A stretch of 64,000 nt of DNA from Levilactobacillus parabrevis ATCC 53295 (GCF_001434055.1 NZ_AZCZ01000004.1:29717-93716); one strand, 5' to 3'; shown: positions 8,632 through 18,849, numbered from the stretch's first letter. Translations and numbers: made by a program. The notes: generated from the sequence alone by a model not told the origin.

Positions 8632-9726
8632 TTAATCTGAATTTTTAGACGTTAATTGCTTCACGATGCGCTTGATCCAGTGCAATAGCGGCTGGTGGTT
8701 CGAGCCTACCAACCCAATTGCCTCGACGAACAGTTCCAAACCAATCAGAATGGCTACCGTCAAGAGGACCGAGCCCACAATCGTCGATAACGGATACAGC
8801 AGTGAAATGAAGGAAAAAATCAGTGCAATTCCGTAGATGACCAACACCGTTTGGCGGTGGGTCAATCCTAGCTGCATCAACCGGTGATGCAGATGGTGCT
8901 TATCGGCGTGTGAGATTGGCTGCTTGTTTAAAATCCGCCGAATCATCGCGTACACGGTGTCCGTGATGGGTACCCCGAGAATAATCACGGGGATGATGAC
9001 GGAAATAAAGGTAACGTTCTTCAACCCATATAGCGAGAAGCAGGCAATCATGAACCCAATGAATTGGGCCCCGGTATCCCCTAAGTAAATCCGTGCTGGG
9101 AAGAAATTATAGGGCAAGAACCCGACCATCGCGGCAACCAGCGCAAAGATCATGATGGCTACCCAGGTGTTTGCCACGTTAAGGAAGAAGAGACCAATAA
9201 TCCCGGTCGTCGTCAGTGCAATGATCGACACCCCTGTTGCCAAGCCATCGAGCCCGTCGATCAGGTTGATGGCGTTGACGATTGCCACGATCCACAGCAG
9301 CGTGATGGGCAATGCCAACCAGCCAAAGTGCCAGACCCCAATAAAGGGCAGCGTCAAATAGCGCATGCGAACGCCGGCCACAAAGTAAACTTCCAACGCA
9401 GCAGCTAATTGAAACATCACCTTCTGCCGCGGTCTCAATTCAAAAACGTCATCAATCATACCACCCGCGATGATAATACATTCACCACCGAACAGGCCCC
9501 ACAACTGTTGCGTTGGCATTTGATCACGCAAGAGAAACATGGTTGAAAAGGTAAACGCAATAAAGATTGCTAGGCCACCAAGTGTCGGCATTGGCACCTT
9601 ATTGACCCGTCGTTGATTCGGTTTATCCACCGCACCAATTTGAAACGCAAAGCGGCGTACAAACGGCGTTAGGACTGCGGAGATAATCATGGTAGCAAAT
9701 AAGCTAACAATAATCTCAAATCTCAT
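8632..9726 (-). CDS. tagO: Undecaprenyl-phosphate GlcNAc-1-phosphate transferase TagO/WecA
   Basis: Integral membrane enzyme that moves GlcNAc-1-phosphate from UDP-GlcNAc to undecaprenyl phosphate, the first step of wall teichoic acid and related glycan synthesis. It has 364 residues with about ten or eleven membrane helices. Motifs include GGMIDDVFELRPRQK (Mg-binding DD), NAINLIDGLDGLA, YLGDTGAQFIGF and the histidine-rich loop HADKHHLHHRLMQLG. The start ATG has AAAGAGG upstream. It is single, with its own terminator, between competence genes and lrgAB. Confidence 0.95.
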   Translation of the reverse strand: MRFEIIVSLFATMIISAVLTPFVRRFAFQIGAVDKPNQRRVNKVPMPTLGGLAIFIAFTFSTMFLLRDQMPTQQLWGLFGGECIIIAGGMIDDVFELRPRQKVMFQLAAALEVYFVAGVRMRYLTLPFIGVWHFGWLALPITLLWIVAIVNAINLIDGLDGLATGVSIIALTTTGIIGLFFLNVANTWVAIMIFALVAAMVGFLPYNFFPARIYLGDTGAQFIGFMIACFSLYGLKNVTFISVIIPVIILGVPITDTVYAMIRRILNKQPISHADKHHLHHRLMQLGLTHRQTVLVIYGIALIFSFISLLYPLSTIVGSVLLTVAILIGLELFVEAIGLVGSNHQPLLHWIKRIVKQLTSKNSD

Positions 9727-10127
9727 AAAGTGTCCTCTTTCTTTCCTACATATCTTTTGCTAATTATACAAATCTCCCAAATTAAACACAACCGCCATTT
9801 GAAGAATGTTCAGAAAAGTTAAGGTTTGCAAGTCCCCACATCACTTTTCACAAGCACAACCACTTCAATCATCGCTTAGTTAGTTCAGCGAAAATCCAAT
9901 GAAAACAAATGCCTACTGGATTCCGCTAATTATAAGTATATAAATATTCGGTAATCGCCGAAATGGCGGAGATTAAGCTTGTGTATTCGGAGTTGGCCCC
10001 ATATAATGTGGTTAGTTCAAGAGCAATTAAGCTCTTATTGATATTTTTATAATTAGTGCCTAATTTTCTTGTGAAATTTTAGTAATTGTTGGTTGGATTT
10101 GGTGTTTCATTGAAAGGAGATTTTTCT
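9727..10127. other. Divergent tagO / lrgA control region
   Basis: About 400 bases holding the tagO promoter region and the lrgA1 promoter. The lrgA1 leader contains a small hairpin AAGAGC/GCTCTT at 10019-10036 followed by ATTGATATTTTTA, which could be a weak attenuator. No gene is seen. Confidence 0.5.
9979..10007 (+). promoter_or_regulatory. lrgA1 promoter
   Basis: -35 TTGTGT, 17-base spacer beginning ATTCGG and ending CCCCA, -10 TATAAT. The lrgA2 promoter at 11836-11864 has the same -35 core, spacer length, spacer ends and -10, which supports both. Confidence 0.75.
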
Positions 10128-10568
10128 ATGGCTAGCCAAGATAAAGTTCCCCAAACGGAAACCACCACCGAAGAGAAACCATCTCCCATTATTGTGCAGA
10201 TGGCAATCTTCGCCGCAGTTTTGTTCGTCTCCAGTTTAATTTCACCCTTGTTTCCGCCATCCTTCCCCGTACCGACACCGGTTATCGGCTTGATTATCCT
10301 TTACCTACTGCTGGCGTCTCACATCGTTAAGTTACGGAACGTCGAAAAGTTTGGTGATTTCATGATCAGTCTGATTGCCTTTCTCTTTGTCCCATCTGGA
10401 ATTCAATTGGCCGCCAGCCTCGACATTCTCAAGGCGCAAGGGATTCAAATCGTTAGCGTGGTTCTGATTGCAACGATCGTCATGCTGGTCGTTGTCGCTT
10501 ACACCACAGCTGGTATGATTTGGATTCGCAAGCACGTCTTTCATCGCAGTGCTGACGTCAAATCCTAG
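10128..10568 (+). CDS. lrgA: LrgA/CidA holin-like membrane protein, copy 1
   Basis: Small membrane protein of 146 residues. After a polar N-terminus it has four predicted helices (residues about 18-35, 45-62, 75-95 and 104-128), with the family stretch SPLFPPSFPVPTPVIGLIILYLLL. LrgA/CidA proteins work with LrgB/CidB; they were described as holin/antiholin-like and have since been linked to export of small metabolites such as pyruvate. The start ATG at 10128 is set by AAAGGAGA seven bases upstream; a longer in-frame start lies before the binding site. It is 71 percent or so identical by eye to the second copy at 11983. Confidence 0.92.
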   Translation: MASQDKVPQTETTTEEKPSPIIVQMAIFAAVLFVSSLISPLFPPSFPVPTPVIGLIILYLLLASHIVKLRNVEKFGDFMISLIAFLFVPSGIQLAASLDILKAQGIQIVSVVLIATIVMLVVVAYTTAGMIWIRKHVFHRSADVKS

Positions 10569-10839
10569 TTAAGAAAACGGCGACCACAACATTTCGGCTT
10601 AATCTGTCAGTCCCATCACGTTTCATTCTTCAAAAACATAAAGATTGAAAATGCCTAAACCTGTTTCAGCTTAATATAGCAATGCTGTCTGGCTCAAACC
10701 GACTCTGAATACCATCTAATGCGATTGCCAACAGCTTATTGGTCTAACCGATAGGCAACCGTCACATTAGCCACCATTCTGGCAACCACAGGCGACAACC
10801 TTCAATCTTTAGCATAAAGCATAAAAGAGATGAGTGTCC
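10569..10839 (+). other. Unusually long lrgA1-lrgB1 spacer with a repeat remnant
   Basis: The spacer is 271 bases, against 24 in the second lrgAB pair. At 10779-10798 TCTGGCAACCACAGGCGACA closely matches the 3' end of the intergenic cruciform repeats. CTAATG...CATTAG with inner TTGCC/GGCAA also pairs. The likely explanation is a decayed repeat inserted within the operon. Confidence 0.5.
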
Positions 10840-11646
10840 ATGATTATTCTTACAGCAGCACCGCACATGGCGGTCTGGGGGAAATGGCTGGGTGATGCAC
10901 TCGGCACAAACGCGGCCGGCGCCCCCGCTGGTAATGCAATTTTTGGTATCTTTCTGTCCCTGTTAGTCTATCTGATTGGTCAATGGCTCTTTAAAGTGGG
11001 CAAAGGCTTCTTCCTATTCCAACCCCTTTTCGTTGGGATGGTCCTCGGTATCTTTATCCTGTTTTTGATGGCCAAGGTCTTTGGCACCACAACCGCTACC
11101 TTTTATAAGTCGGCCTACAAACCAGGCGGCGACATTATCTTCTGGTTCCTGAATCCAGCGACGATTGCCTTTGCCATTCCGCTGTACCGACGTAACGACA
11201 TCGTCAAGCGTTTCTGGCTCGAAATCACCCTGTCCCTTATCATTGGTCTTGTGGTTTCCCTGTTCTTTATCTACGGAGCTGCTCGCTTATTGGGCTTGAA
11301 CGACGTTGGGATTGCCTCCATGTTACCACAAGCTGCCACGACCGCGATTGCCATGCCAATTGCGGCGGCTACGGGTGGGAATGCGGCCATCACAGCCATG
11401 GCCTGCATCCTCAACGCCGTCATTATCTACGCACTGGGTGGCTGGTTGGTTAAGTTCTTCCGGCTCAACAATGATCCCATCGGCGCTGGCCTCGGTCTAG
11501 GAACCGCCGGCCACACCGTGGGTTCCGCCAAGGCTTTACAATTGGGGTCCATTCAGGGTTCCATGGCTTCAATTGCCGTCGTCATCATTTCAATTGTGGT
11601 TGATATCGTCGTGCCACCTTTTGCCGCCTTTATGGGCTTAAAGTAA
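10840..11646 (+). CDS. lrgB: LrgB/CidB membrane protein, copy 1
   Basis: Polytopic membrane protein of 268 residues (MIILTAAPHMAVWGKWLGDAL...). It has the family core motifs FWFLNPATIAFAIPLYRR, SMLPQAATTAIAMPIA and GLGLGTAGHTVGSAKALQLG. LrgB is the partner of LrgA. The ATG at 10840 is preferred over a GTG six bases upstream because it gives the same N-terminus and length as the second copy. The binding site (AAGAGATGAG) is weak. Confidence 0.92.
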   Translation: MIILTAAPHMAVWGKWLGDALGTNAAGAPAGNAIFGIFLSLLVYLIGQWLFKVGKGFFLFQPLFVGMVLGIFILFLMAKVFGTTTATFYKSAYKPGGDIIFWFLNPATIAFAIPLYRRNDIVKRFWLEITLSLIIGLVVSLFFIYGAARLLGLNDVGIASMLPQAATTAIAMPIAAATGGNAAITAMACILNAVIIYALGGWLVKFFRLNNDPIGAGLGLGTAGHTVGSAKALQLGSIQGSMASIAVVIISIVVDIVVPPFAAFMGLK

Positions 11647-11655
11647 CGCGAATCG

Positions 11656-11688
11656 AAAGAGCGTAGACCAATCTCTCACTCTTTTTTT
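11656..11688 (+). terminator. Weak terminator after lrgB1
   Basis: AAAGAG-G...C-CTCTTT with one mismatch, followed by TTTTTTT. The stem is short, so read-through into the second pair is possible. Confidence 0.5.
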
Positions 11689-11835
11689 GACTAAATTTCA
11701 TCATTTGCCGCCGAAACCGATGGCTTGTGAAAAAATAGTTATCCTGAAAAGCTTTTTGAAACCTAGTCTGGCTACTTGCAGACCTATATCACTGCACAAA
11801 CAAGCGGACAAACCGCGTCATAACGCAGATTGTCC

Positions 11836-11864
11836 TTGTGCATTCCGCTCAAATCCCATATAAT
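11836..11864 (+). promoter_or_regulatory. lrgA2 promoter
   Basis: -35 TTGTGC, 17-base spacer, -10 TATAAT. It mirrors the lrgA1 promoter (TTGTGY-ATTC...CCCA-TATAAT). Confidence 0.75.
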
Positions 11865-11873
11865 GATTATGAA

Positions 11874-11985
11874 CGATTGAGAGCGGTTTCACAGCTAGTT
11901 TCATTCTGCCTCTGCCAAGGTTTTCTTTGTGAAATCTCCTCAATCGCCGTAGCACGCTTCGTGCTTGAAAGGAGATTTTATCTTG
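11874..11985 (+). promoter_or_regulatory. lrgA2 leader with two exclusive hairpins, one hiding the Shine-Dalgarno
   Basis: AAATCTCCT (11932-11940) is a perfect complement of AGGAGATTT (11970-11978), the lrgA2 binding site. Between them sits the hairpin AGCACG-CTT-CGTGCT (11951-11965). The same AAATCTCCT segment can instead pair upstream: CGATTGAG (11874-11881) with CTCAATCG (11939-11946), and TTTCACA (11887-11893) with TGTGAAA (11928-11934). This is the layout of a translational switch (riboswitch, thermosensor or protein-dependent). The lrgA1 leader lacks it. Confidence 0.6.
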
Positions 11986-12432
11986 GCTTCGACTAATCAC
12001 ACCACACCATCGGAGACTGTCGCGGAACAACCGACACCGATTCTAGGCCAAATGAGCATTTTCGCTGCCATCTTATTTGTGGCAAGTCTCATTTCGCCTC
12101 TGTTCCCAGCCTCCCTTCCCGTACCTACGCCAGTAATCGGGATTGTTATTCTCTACATTCTACTGGCCACTCACATTCTAAAATTACGTAACGTTGAAAA
12201 ATTCGCTGACTTTATGATCAGCCTGATTGCCTTTCTCTTCGTCCCTGCCGGCGTCCAACTCGCCGCGAGCCTCGATATCTTGAAGGCCCAGGGACTCCAA
12301 ATTACCGCGGTCGTGCTCATTGCCACCATCGTCATGCTGGTGCTGGTCAGCTACACCGCCGTCGGACTGATTTGGCTTCGTCAGCACCTGTTCCGCCGGA
12401 CAACAGCGGCCGAACAGGAGTCGACCCTTTAG
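11983..12432 (+). CDS. lrgA: LrgA/CidA holin-like membrane protein, copy 2
   Basis: Membrane protein of 149 residues and paralogue of the gene at 10128, with the same four-helix plan and the matching stretch SPLFPASLPVPTPVIGIVILYILL. The start is a TTG at 11983, seven bases after AAAGGAGA. This mirrors the ATG of copy 1, whose binding site and spacing are the same; a TTG at 11965 would place the binding site inside the gene. The gene is 24 bases from lrgB2 and probably shares its message. Translation may be controlled by the leader structure just upstream. Confidence 0.92.
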   Translation: MASTNHTTPSETVAEQPTPILGQMSIFAAILFVASLISPLFPASLPVPTPVIGIVILYILLATHILKLRNVEKFADFMISLIAFLFVPAGVQLAASLDILKAQGLQITAVVLIATIVMLVLVSYTAVGLIWLRQHLFRRTTAAEQESTL

Positions 12433-12456
12433 CGCCTAAATAAAGAAGGTTATAAA

Positions 12457-13263
12457 ATGATTATTTTAGCGGAAAACCCCAATTTAGCGTTGTGGGGCAA
12501 ATGGCTCGGCGATGGTCTTGGAACCAACGCCGACGGCTCCACCGCTGGTAACGCCATCTTTGGCATCTTCTTGTCACTCGTCGTTTACTTAATCGGCCAA
12601 TGGCTCTTCAAAATCAGCAAGGGCTTCTTCCTCTTCCAACCCCTCTTCGTGGGGATGGTCCTGGGGATCTTCGTCCTCTTTCTCCTTGCCAAAACCTTTG
12701 GCACAACCACAGCCAACTTTTACCGGTCCGCCTACAAACCCGGCGGTGACATCATCTTCTGGTTCTTGAACCCGGCGACGATTGCCTTTGCCGTCCCGCT
12801 CTATCGACGGAACGACATTGTCAAAAAGTATTGGCTCGAAATTATTTTGTCGCTAATCATTGGACTCAGCATCTCGTTATTAGTGATTTACGAGGCCGCT
12901 AAGCTCATTGGCCTCGACCAGGTAGGAATTGCTTCAATGCTGCCACAAGCAGCGACAACGGCCATTGCAATGCCGATTTCCAATGCCATCGGTGGTGTCG
13001 GCGCGGTCACCGCGACCGCCTGCATCTTGAACTCGGTCATCATCTACGCTCTAGGTGACTGGCTGGTCAAATTCTTCCGAATCGACAAAGATCCCATCGG
13101 TGCTGGGTTAGGGCTGGGAACCGCCGGACACACGGTCGGTTCAGCTAAAGCCGTTCAACTGGGCTCAATTCAAGGATCCATGGCTTCGATTGCCGTCGTC
13201 ATCATCTCAATCGTCGTCGATCTCCTGGTTCCACCGTTCGCCTCTTTAGTTGGCTTACGTTGA
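12457..13263 (+). CDS. lrgB: LrgB/CidB membrane protein, copy 2
   Basis: Polytopic membrane protein of 268 residues, the same length as copy 1 and very similar throughout (FWFLNPATIAFAVPLYRR, SMLPQAATTAIAMPIS, GLGLGTAGHTVGSAKAVQLG). The differences cluster in the loop before the last third (ISNAIGGVGAVTATAC versus IAAATGGNAAITAMAC). The start ATG has AGAAGG upstream. It ends the tandem lrgAB array and is followed by a strong terminator. Confidence 0.93.
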   Translation: MIILAENPNLALWGKWLGDGLGTNADGSTAGNAIFGIFLSLVVYLIGQWLFKISKGFFLFQPLFVGMVLGIFVLFLLAKTFGTTTANFYRSAYKPGGDIIFWFLNPATIAFAVPLYRRNDIVKKYWLEIILSLIIGLSISLLVIYEAAKLIGLDQVGIASMLPQAATTAIAMPISNAIGGVGAVTATACILNSVIIYALGDWLVKFFRIDKDPIGAGLGLGTAGHTVGSAKAVQLGSIQGSMASIAVVIISIVVDLLVPPFASLVGLR

Positions 13264-13299
13264 TTCACCTACCACGCTCATCACACGGCAAAAATGACC

Positions 13300-13337
13300 C
13301 GGTCCCCCAATCGTCAACGGTTGGGGGACCGTTTTTT
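13300..13337 (+). terminator. lrgB2 terminator
   Basis: CGGTCCCCCAA pairs perfectly with TTGGGGGACCG and is followed by TTTTTT. Confidence 0.92.
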
Positions 13338-13365
13338 ATAATCCGCCACACCAACCGTTCACATC

Positions 13366-13401
13366 AAAAAGCCCCCCAAAGCCAAGTTGGTTTTGGAGGG
13401 C
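13366..13401 (-). terminator. kimA-like gene terminator
   Basis: On the minus strand GCCCTCCAAA pairs with TTTGGGGGGC (one wobble) and is followed by TTTTT. Confidence 0.85.
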
Positions 13402-13408
13402 GAAGTCA

Positions 13409-15244
13409 CTACTCTTTCAAGTGATAGTTATAAGTCGATACGATAATATTTTCCCGCGAGTTCAACGTCGTCCGTAAGCGCAACGCCGTTTGGTTATGCA
13501 GGATATTCTGCCATGGATGCCGCGGCACGAACTGCGGCACTAAGACCGTCGTCGTGAAGTTCCGTTCAACCGCCCGCTTGGCGATCACGTCACAGAACCG
13601 CAACGTTGGCGTCGCAATAGAACGGTAGGACGAGTGAATATCCACGAACCGAATGTCCGGGAACTCTTCCTTGAACTCCTGCGCCGTCTTGTGTTCCTTC
13701 TCTGGATTTTCATCGAAGGACACGTGCATCGCGATCACATAATCCCCAATGGATCGGGCGTAGTTGATGGCACCAGCCGTCACCCGCGTAATATTGCTGA
13801 CCAAGACAATGACCGTTGCGCCGTCATACTCGTGCATATCCGCCTTCGTCTTCGCCGCTACCCGCAGTTGCCGGGCAACTCGCTTGTAGTGCTGATGAAT
13901 TCGGTTAAACAATAAGAGTAACAGTGGCATGATGATCAGGTATGGCCAAACATTGGCGAAGCGGATGAACAACAGAATCAGAACCAGCGCTAGTGAAATC
14001 AACGCACCGATAAGGTTGATAAACGCCTTTCCCTGCCAGAAGCCCTCACGCGTTCGGAACCAGTGAATGATCATTCCGGATTGTGACAGGACAAATGGCA
14101 CGAAAACCCCGATTGCATACAGCGGAATCAGGAGCGTGGTTTGCCCATGGAAGATGAAGATCAGGACGATGGCCCCGACAGCCAGAGAAATAATCCCGTT
14201 GGAGTAACCCAACCGGTCTCCCCGGTCCAAGTACGCGTGTGGTAAGAACTTATCCTTGGCTAGGTTATACGCTAGAATTGGGAATGCCGAGAACCCGGTA
14301 TTGGCCGCAACGGCTAAGATCAGTGCCGTAGATAATTGCAGAACATAGTAGATGACCCCGTGACCGAAAACGCCGCTCGCAATCTGTGAGAGGACCGTTT
14401 GGCCAGCCTGTGGTCGAACCCCCATGTAGTAACTGAGGAACGTGATGCCAGCAAAGAAGATGGCCAGGATCGTTGCCATAATGGCCAGCGTTGCCGCCGC
14501 ATTATGACTCTTCGGTTTCTTGAAGTTTGGCACCGCGTTACTGAGTGCTTCCACCCCGGTCAGGGAAGAAGACCCGGACGAGAACGCCCGCAAGAACAGC
14601 AACAGCGTCATACCGGAAACGGACCCACCTAACTGTGCCGAAGCGTGGTAGGTAATATTTCCCGTCACGATGTTGTAGAAGCCGACACCGATCATGATGA
14701 AGATCATCAGAATGAAGAAATAAACTGGCCCCGTCAGGAACGCTGCAGACTCACGCATCCCCCGTAGGTTTAACAGCATGATCCCAATCACAATCAGGAC
14801 TGAGATCAACACCGAGTATGGCGACAATGCCGGAATCGCCGAGGTAATGGCCTCGGTCCCAGATGTCGTTGAAACGGCCACGGTCAGCATATAATCGACC
14901 AACAGTGATCCCCCGGCAACTAACCCTGCCGATTGCCCCCAGTTCGTGCTGGCAACCACGTAGGCGCCACCACCGGACGGATAGGCATGAATGATCTGTT
15001 GGTAAGAAAGCGTGATCGCAAACAGCAGAATTAAGACCAGCGCCGCAACCCACAATTGATACATCAGGGCCGCTGCAGACAAGGTGATTAAGACTGTGGT
15101 AATTTGCTCAGTACCATAAGCCACGGAGGATAACGCGTCAGATGACAGTAAGGCTAATGCCTTAAACTTGGTCAACGCCTGACCGCCTTCATCCATGGTC
15201 TTTAGGGGTTTACCAATTAAAACCCGCTTTAAATAACGCCACAT
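13409..15244 (-). CDS. kimA: KimA-like high-affinity potassium importer (APC/KUP-type permease)
   Basis: Membrane protein of 611 residues with about twelve helices and a cytosolic C-terminal domain of roughly 150 residues (from about 460, MHEYDGATVIVLVSNITRV). It begins MWRYLKRVLIGKPLKT like B. subtilis KimA (YdaO). The residues I recall as lining the KimA potassium site are in place by number: D36 and Y43 in SSDALSSVAYG, D117 and Y118 in LVDYMLTVAVS, and Y376 in LLIPLYAIGV. In Bacillus the gene is shut off by a cyclic-di-AMP riboswitch; I see no clear one here. Databases often name such proteins only 'APC family permease'. A darA homologue, another cyclic-di-AMP target, lies at 29892. Confidence 0.82.
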   Translation of the reverse strand: MWRYLKRVLIGKPLKTMDEGGQALTKFKALALLSSDALSSVAYGTEQITTVLITLSAAALMYQLWVAALVLILLFAITLSYQQIIHAYPSGGGAYVVASTNWGQSAGLVAGGSLLVDYMLTVAVSTTSGTEAITSAIPALSPYSVLISVLIVIGIMLLNLRGMRESAAFLTGPVYFFILMIFIMIGVGFYNIVTGNITYHASAQLGGSVSGMTLLLFLRAFSSGSSSLTGVEALSNAVPNFKKPKSHNAAATLAIMATILAIFFAGITFLSYYMGVRPQAGQTVLSQIASGVFGHGVIYYVLQLSTALILAVAANTGFSAFPILAYNLAKDKFLPHAYLDRGDRLGYSNGIISLAVGAIVLIFIFHGQTTLLIPLYAIGVFVPFVLSQSGMIIHWFRTREGFWQGKAFINLIGALISLALVLILLFIRFANVWPYLIIMPLLLLLFNRIHQHYKRVARQLRVAAKTKADMHEYDGATVIVLVSNITRVTAGAINYARSIGDYVIAMHVSFDENPEKEHKTAQEFKEEFPDIRFVDIHSSYRSIATPTLRFCDVIAKRAVERNFTTTVLVPQFVPRHPWQNILHNQTALRLRTTLNSRENIIVSTYNYHLKE

Positions 15245-15844
15245 GACTACTTACTCCTTATCTCCATAAATAATGAAAACGGGCTTACACCCGCCTTTTA
15301 AAGTCTCTATAATCGTTTCAATTTCAAACGCAAACGTAATTCTACTACAACTAGCTCAACAATACCACTCTTGTTCAGCTTAGCAACTAAGAAAACTGCA
15401 AACGGTGTGGTCGCATCAATTGACTGCCCATTCAGCATTGCCGACCAGCGGCAAAAGAAAGCGCTTCATACACTGGGCACTCCCGCTGTGAAAATTCACT
15501 AACTTTGCCCGTTCTAATCTTGCCTGACCACGACTCTTCCCAGCTTACAATGCCCTAACCGAGATGACTAATTTAATCTACCGTACAAACTCGCTTAATT
15601 TCCGTCCCATCTGTATCCCTCATTTAGCCCCTCTATATCCAAGTAACTATCAAGCCCTATACGACTCACAAACGCCGTTACGAAACCATTACGGATCCGC
15701 ACAGTGCCCCGGTGAAGACAACTGTCACCTACAAGTCATCCCGTCAACAAGTGTTCTGTCCCCCAGCAACTGAATCTTTCGAACACGGCTAATCAACCTA
15801 TAAGCAATTTATAGTATACTTACACTTAAGGGGGGAATTCGACG
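15245..15844. other. Gene-free region between divergent kimA-like gene and acyltransferase
   Basis: 600 bases. On the minus strand, close to the kimA-like start, CGGG-TGTAAG-CCCG is followed by TTTTC (about 15277-15293), a possible small leader hairpin. The plus strand near 15821 has TATAGTATACTT before the acyltransferase. No coding potential was judged real and no known riboswitch was recognised. Confidence 0.4.
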
Positions 15845-16687
15845 ATGACAACGACAATCAACGGCGTCACCTTTTTCCAAGACAATCTATTGGCAACACG
15901 GTCGCACGAGAATCAACTCATGCCCTATACACCAGAGCTTGATCGGCTCCTAACACAACGACGCATCTATACACAACCCCGGAGAACTGCGCAACCACGA
16001 ATCCCATTTGGTCGGATGATCTGTGTGCCAACGGGCCTCCAGGCCGAAGCCTACAGTATCTTTCTCACTGGCTGGCATTTCTTTAGCATGGGCGCTTTCA
16101 GTTCCGCTAACAGTGCCCTACCGGTAAACACCATTATTGGCCGCTACTCATCAATTGCCAGTAATGTGAACCGCATGCAAGGAAGCCATCCAACCAAGCG
16201 ATTTACCACATCGATGCTGACGTACAGTCACTCAGTGGATGCCTTCAACGACTACTTAGCAGATACGGCCAACACGTTCAAGCGCGTACCCAATCCCGTT
16301 CCAAATGCCGGGCCAATTGTCATCGGCAATGACGTCTGGATTGGTCAGGACGTACGCTTCGCCCCCACCGGGATTACTGTGGGTGATGGGGCCGTGATTG
16401 CGGGCGGAGCTGTCGTCACCAAGGACGTGCCCCCCTATGCGGTAGTGGGCGGTGTCCCCGCGCGCATTCTCAAGTTCCGTTTCCCCAGTTACATTATTGA
16501 ACAACTCGTTAATCTGAAATGGTGGCAGTACGGCTTCGGGGACTTCCACGGTGTGGCTCCCGATGACGACATCGAAACCTTCATCGATACGGTTGGTAAT
16601 CTCGTGGCAACCGGCGATCTCCACCCCTTTACACCACCGACGACGACCTTTACTGACCTGGCTACGGCCGGTAAGCTCAACGTCTAA
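15845..16687 (+). CDS. Hexapeptide-repeat (CatB-type) O-acyltransferase
   Basis: The protein has 280 residues. The C-terminal half is a left-handed beta-helix acyltransferase: [50 protein letters not shown] histidine in [10 protein letters not shown] is in the position of the catalytic histidine of CatB/Vat enzymes. The first 90 residues are an extra domain that I do not recognise. The substrate is unknown; a sugar, polysaccharide or small molecule is possible. The start ATG follows AAGGGGGG. It is single, sharing a bidirectional terminator with groEL. Confidence 0.82.
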   Translation: MTTTINGVTFFQDNLLATRSHENQLMPYTPELDRLLTQRRIYTQPRRTAQPRIPFGRMICVPTGLQAEAYSIFLTGWHFFSMGAFSSANSALPVNTIIGRYSSIASNVNRMQGSHPTKRFTTSMLTYSHSVDAFNDYLADTANTFKRVPNPVPNAGPIVIGNDVWIGQDVRFAPTGITVGDGAVIAGGAVVTKDVPPYAVVGGVPARILKFRFPSYIIEQLVNLKWWQYGFGDFHGVAPDDDIETFIDTVGNLVATGDLHPFTPPTTTFTDLATAGKLNV

Positions 16688-16704
16688 CCCACTAATCTAA
16701 CACA

Positions 16705-16740
16705 AAGAAGCCAACCGACAATCGCCGGTTGGCTTCTTCA
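16705..16740. terminator. Bidirectional terminator between acyltransferase and groEL
   Basis: AAGAAGCCAACCG pairs with CGGTTGGCTTCTT. Flanking A and T runs allow use from both strands. Confidence 0.85.
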
Positions 16741-16771
16741 ATTTCACACTAGCAAGCTAGTGATTTAATGT

Positions 16772-18403
<1,632 letters not shown>

Positions 18404-18461
18404 TCACCTCATACTAAAATTTTTGAATTATCTTGGATAGTCTTCTTAAGTGAAAACGGGA

Positions 18462-18746
18462 TTAGTCGACGACTGCGACTAAGTCCTTTTCGTGTAAAAC
18501 AAGGTAAGTCGTGTCTTGGTACTTAACTTCGGTACCGGAATACTTATCAAACAATACCTTGTCGCCAACCTTAACAGCTGGGGCTACCTTTTCGCCATTG
18601 TCTAACACACGGCCATCACCGACAGCTACAACGTTTGCCGTTTGTGGCTTTTCTTGAGCGTTACTTGCGAGCACAATGCCGCCAACCGTGGTTTCTTCTT
18701 CTTCTGGTTGATCCAAAATGACGCGGTCTCCTAATGGTTTTAACAC
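18462..18746 (-). CDS. groES: Co-chaperonin GroES (Hsp10)
   Basis: Lid of the GroEL chamber, forming a heptamer. It has 94 residues starting from a GTG at 18746 ([18 protein letters not shown]), six bases after GGAGGG. An upstream extension to 18815 would run back through the operator and promoter and is not used. The mobile loop is [20 protein letters not shown], and the C-terminal part ([22 protein letters not shown]) matches the family. First gene of groESL. Confidence 0.98.
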   Translation of the reverse strand: MLKPLGDRVILDQPEEEETTVGGIVLASNAQEKPQTANVVAVGDGRVLDNGEKVAPAVKVGDKVLFDKYSGTEVKYQDTTYLVLHEKDLVAVVD

Positions 18747-18772
18747 TTGAATCCCTCCAATGAACTTACTTA

Positions 18773-18808
18773 TTAGCACTGTTAGCACTTGACTAACATA
18801 AGTGCTAA
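18773..18808 (-). promoter_or_regulatory. CIRCE operator (HrcA site) with an extra half-site
   Basis: TTAGCACTT (18782-18790), nine-base spacer, AAGTGCTAA (18800-18808) is the CIRCE inverted repeat, with T/A instead of C/G at the inner ends. A further half-site, TTAGCACT, sits at 18773-18780 next to it. HrcA binding would repress groESL until heat or protein stress. Confidence 0.93.
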
Positions 18809-18820
18809 TCAACAATATCT

Positions 18821-18849
18821 AATATATGGTTTTTCCCTCTAAAAATCAA
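18821..18849 (-). promoter_or_regulatory. groESL promoter
   Basis: Minus strand: -35 TTGATT, 17-base spacer, -10 TATATT. It lies 12 bases upstream of the CIRCE element, as expected for HrcA control. Confidence 0.8.

Noticed and set aside
15460..15475. cre (CcpA) site AGAAAGCGCTTCA upstream of the kimA-like gene
   Set aside because: Only about half of the consensus fits, with at least two mismatches at key positions on either strand.
15564..15773. Small plus-strand ORF of 69 residues
   Set aside because: No ribosome binding site, proline/tyrosine-rich composition without recognisable features, in a gene-free region.
15245..15844. Cyclic-di-AMP (ydaO-type) riboswitch upstream of the kimA-like gene
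   Set aside because: The minus strand has scattered similar words (GGGGGAC, GCGGATCCG, CGTAACGG), but not the ordered conserved blocks, and they lie over 400 bases from the gene. A covariance search would be needed.
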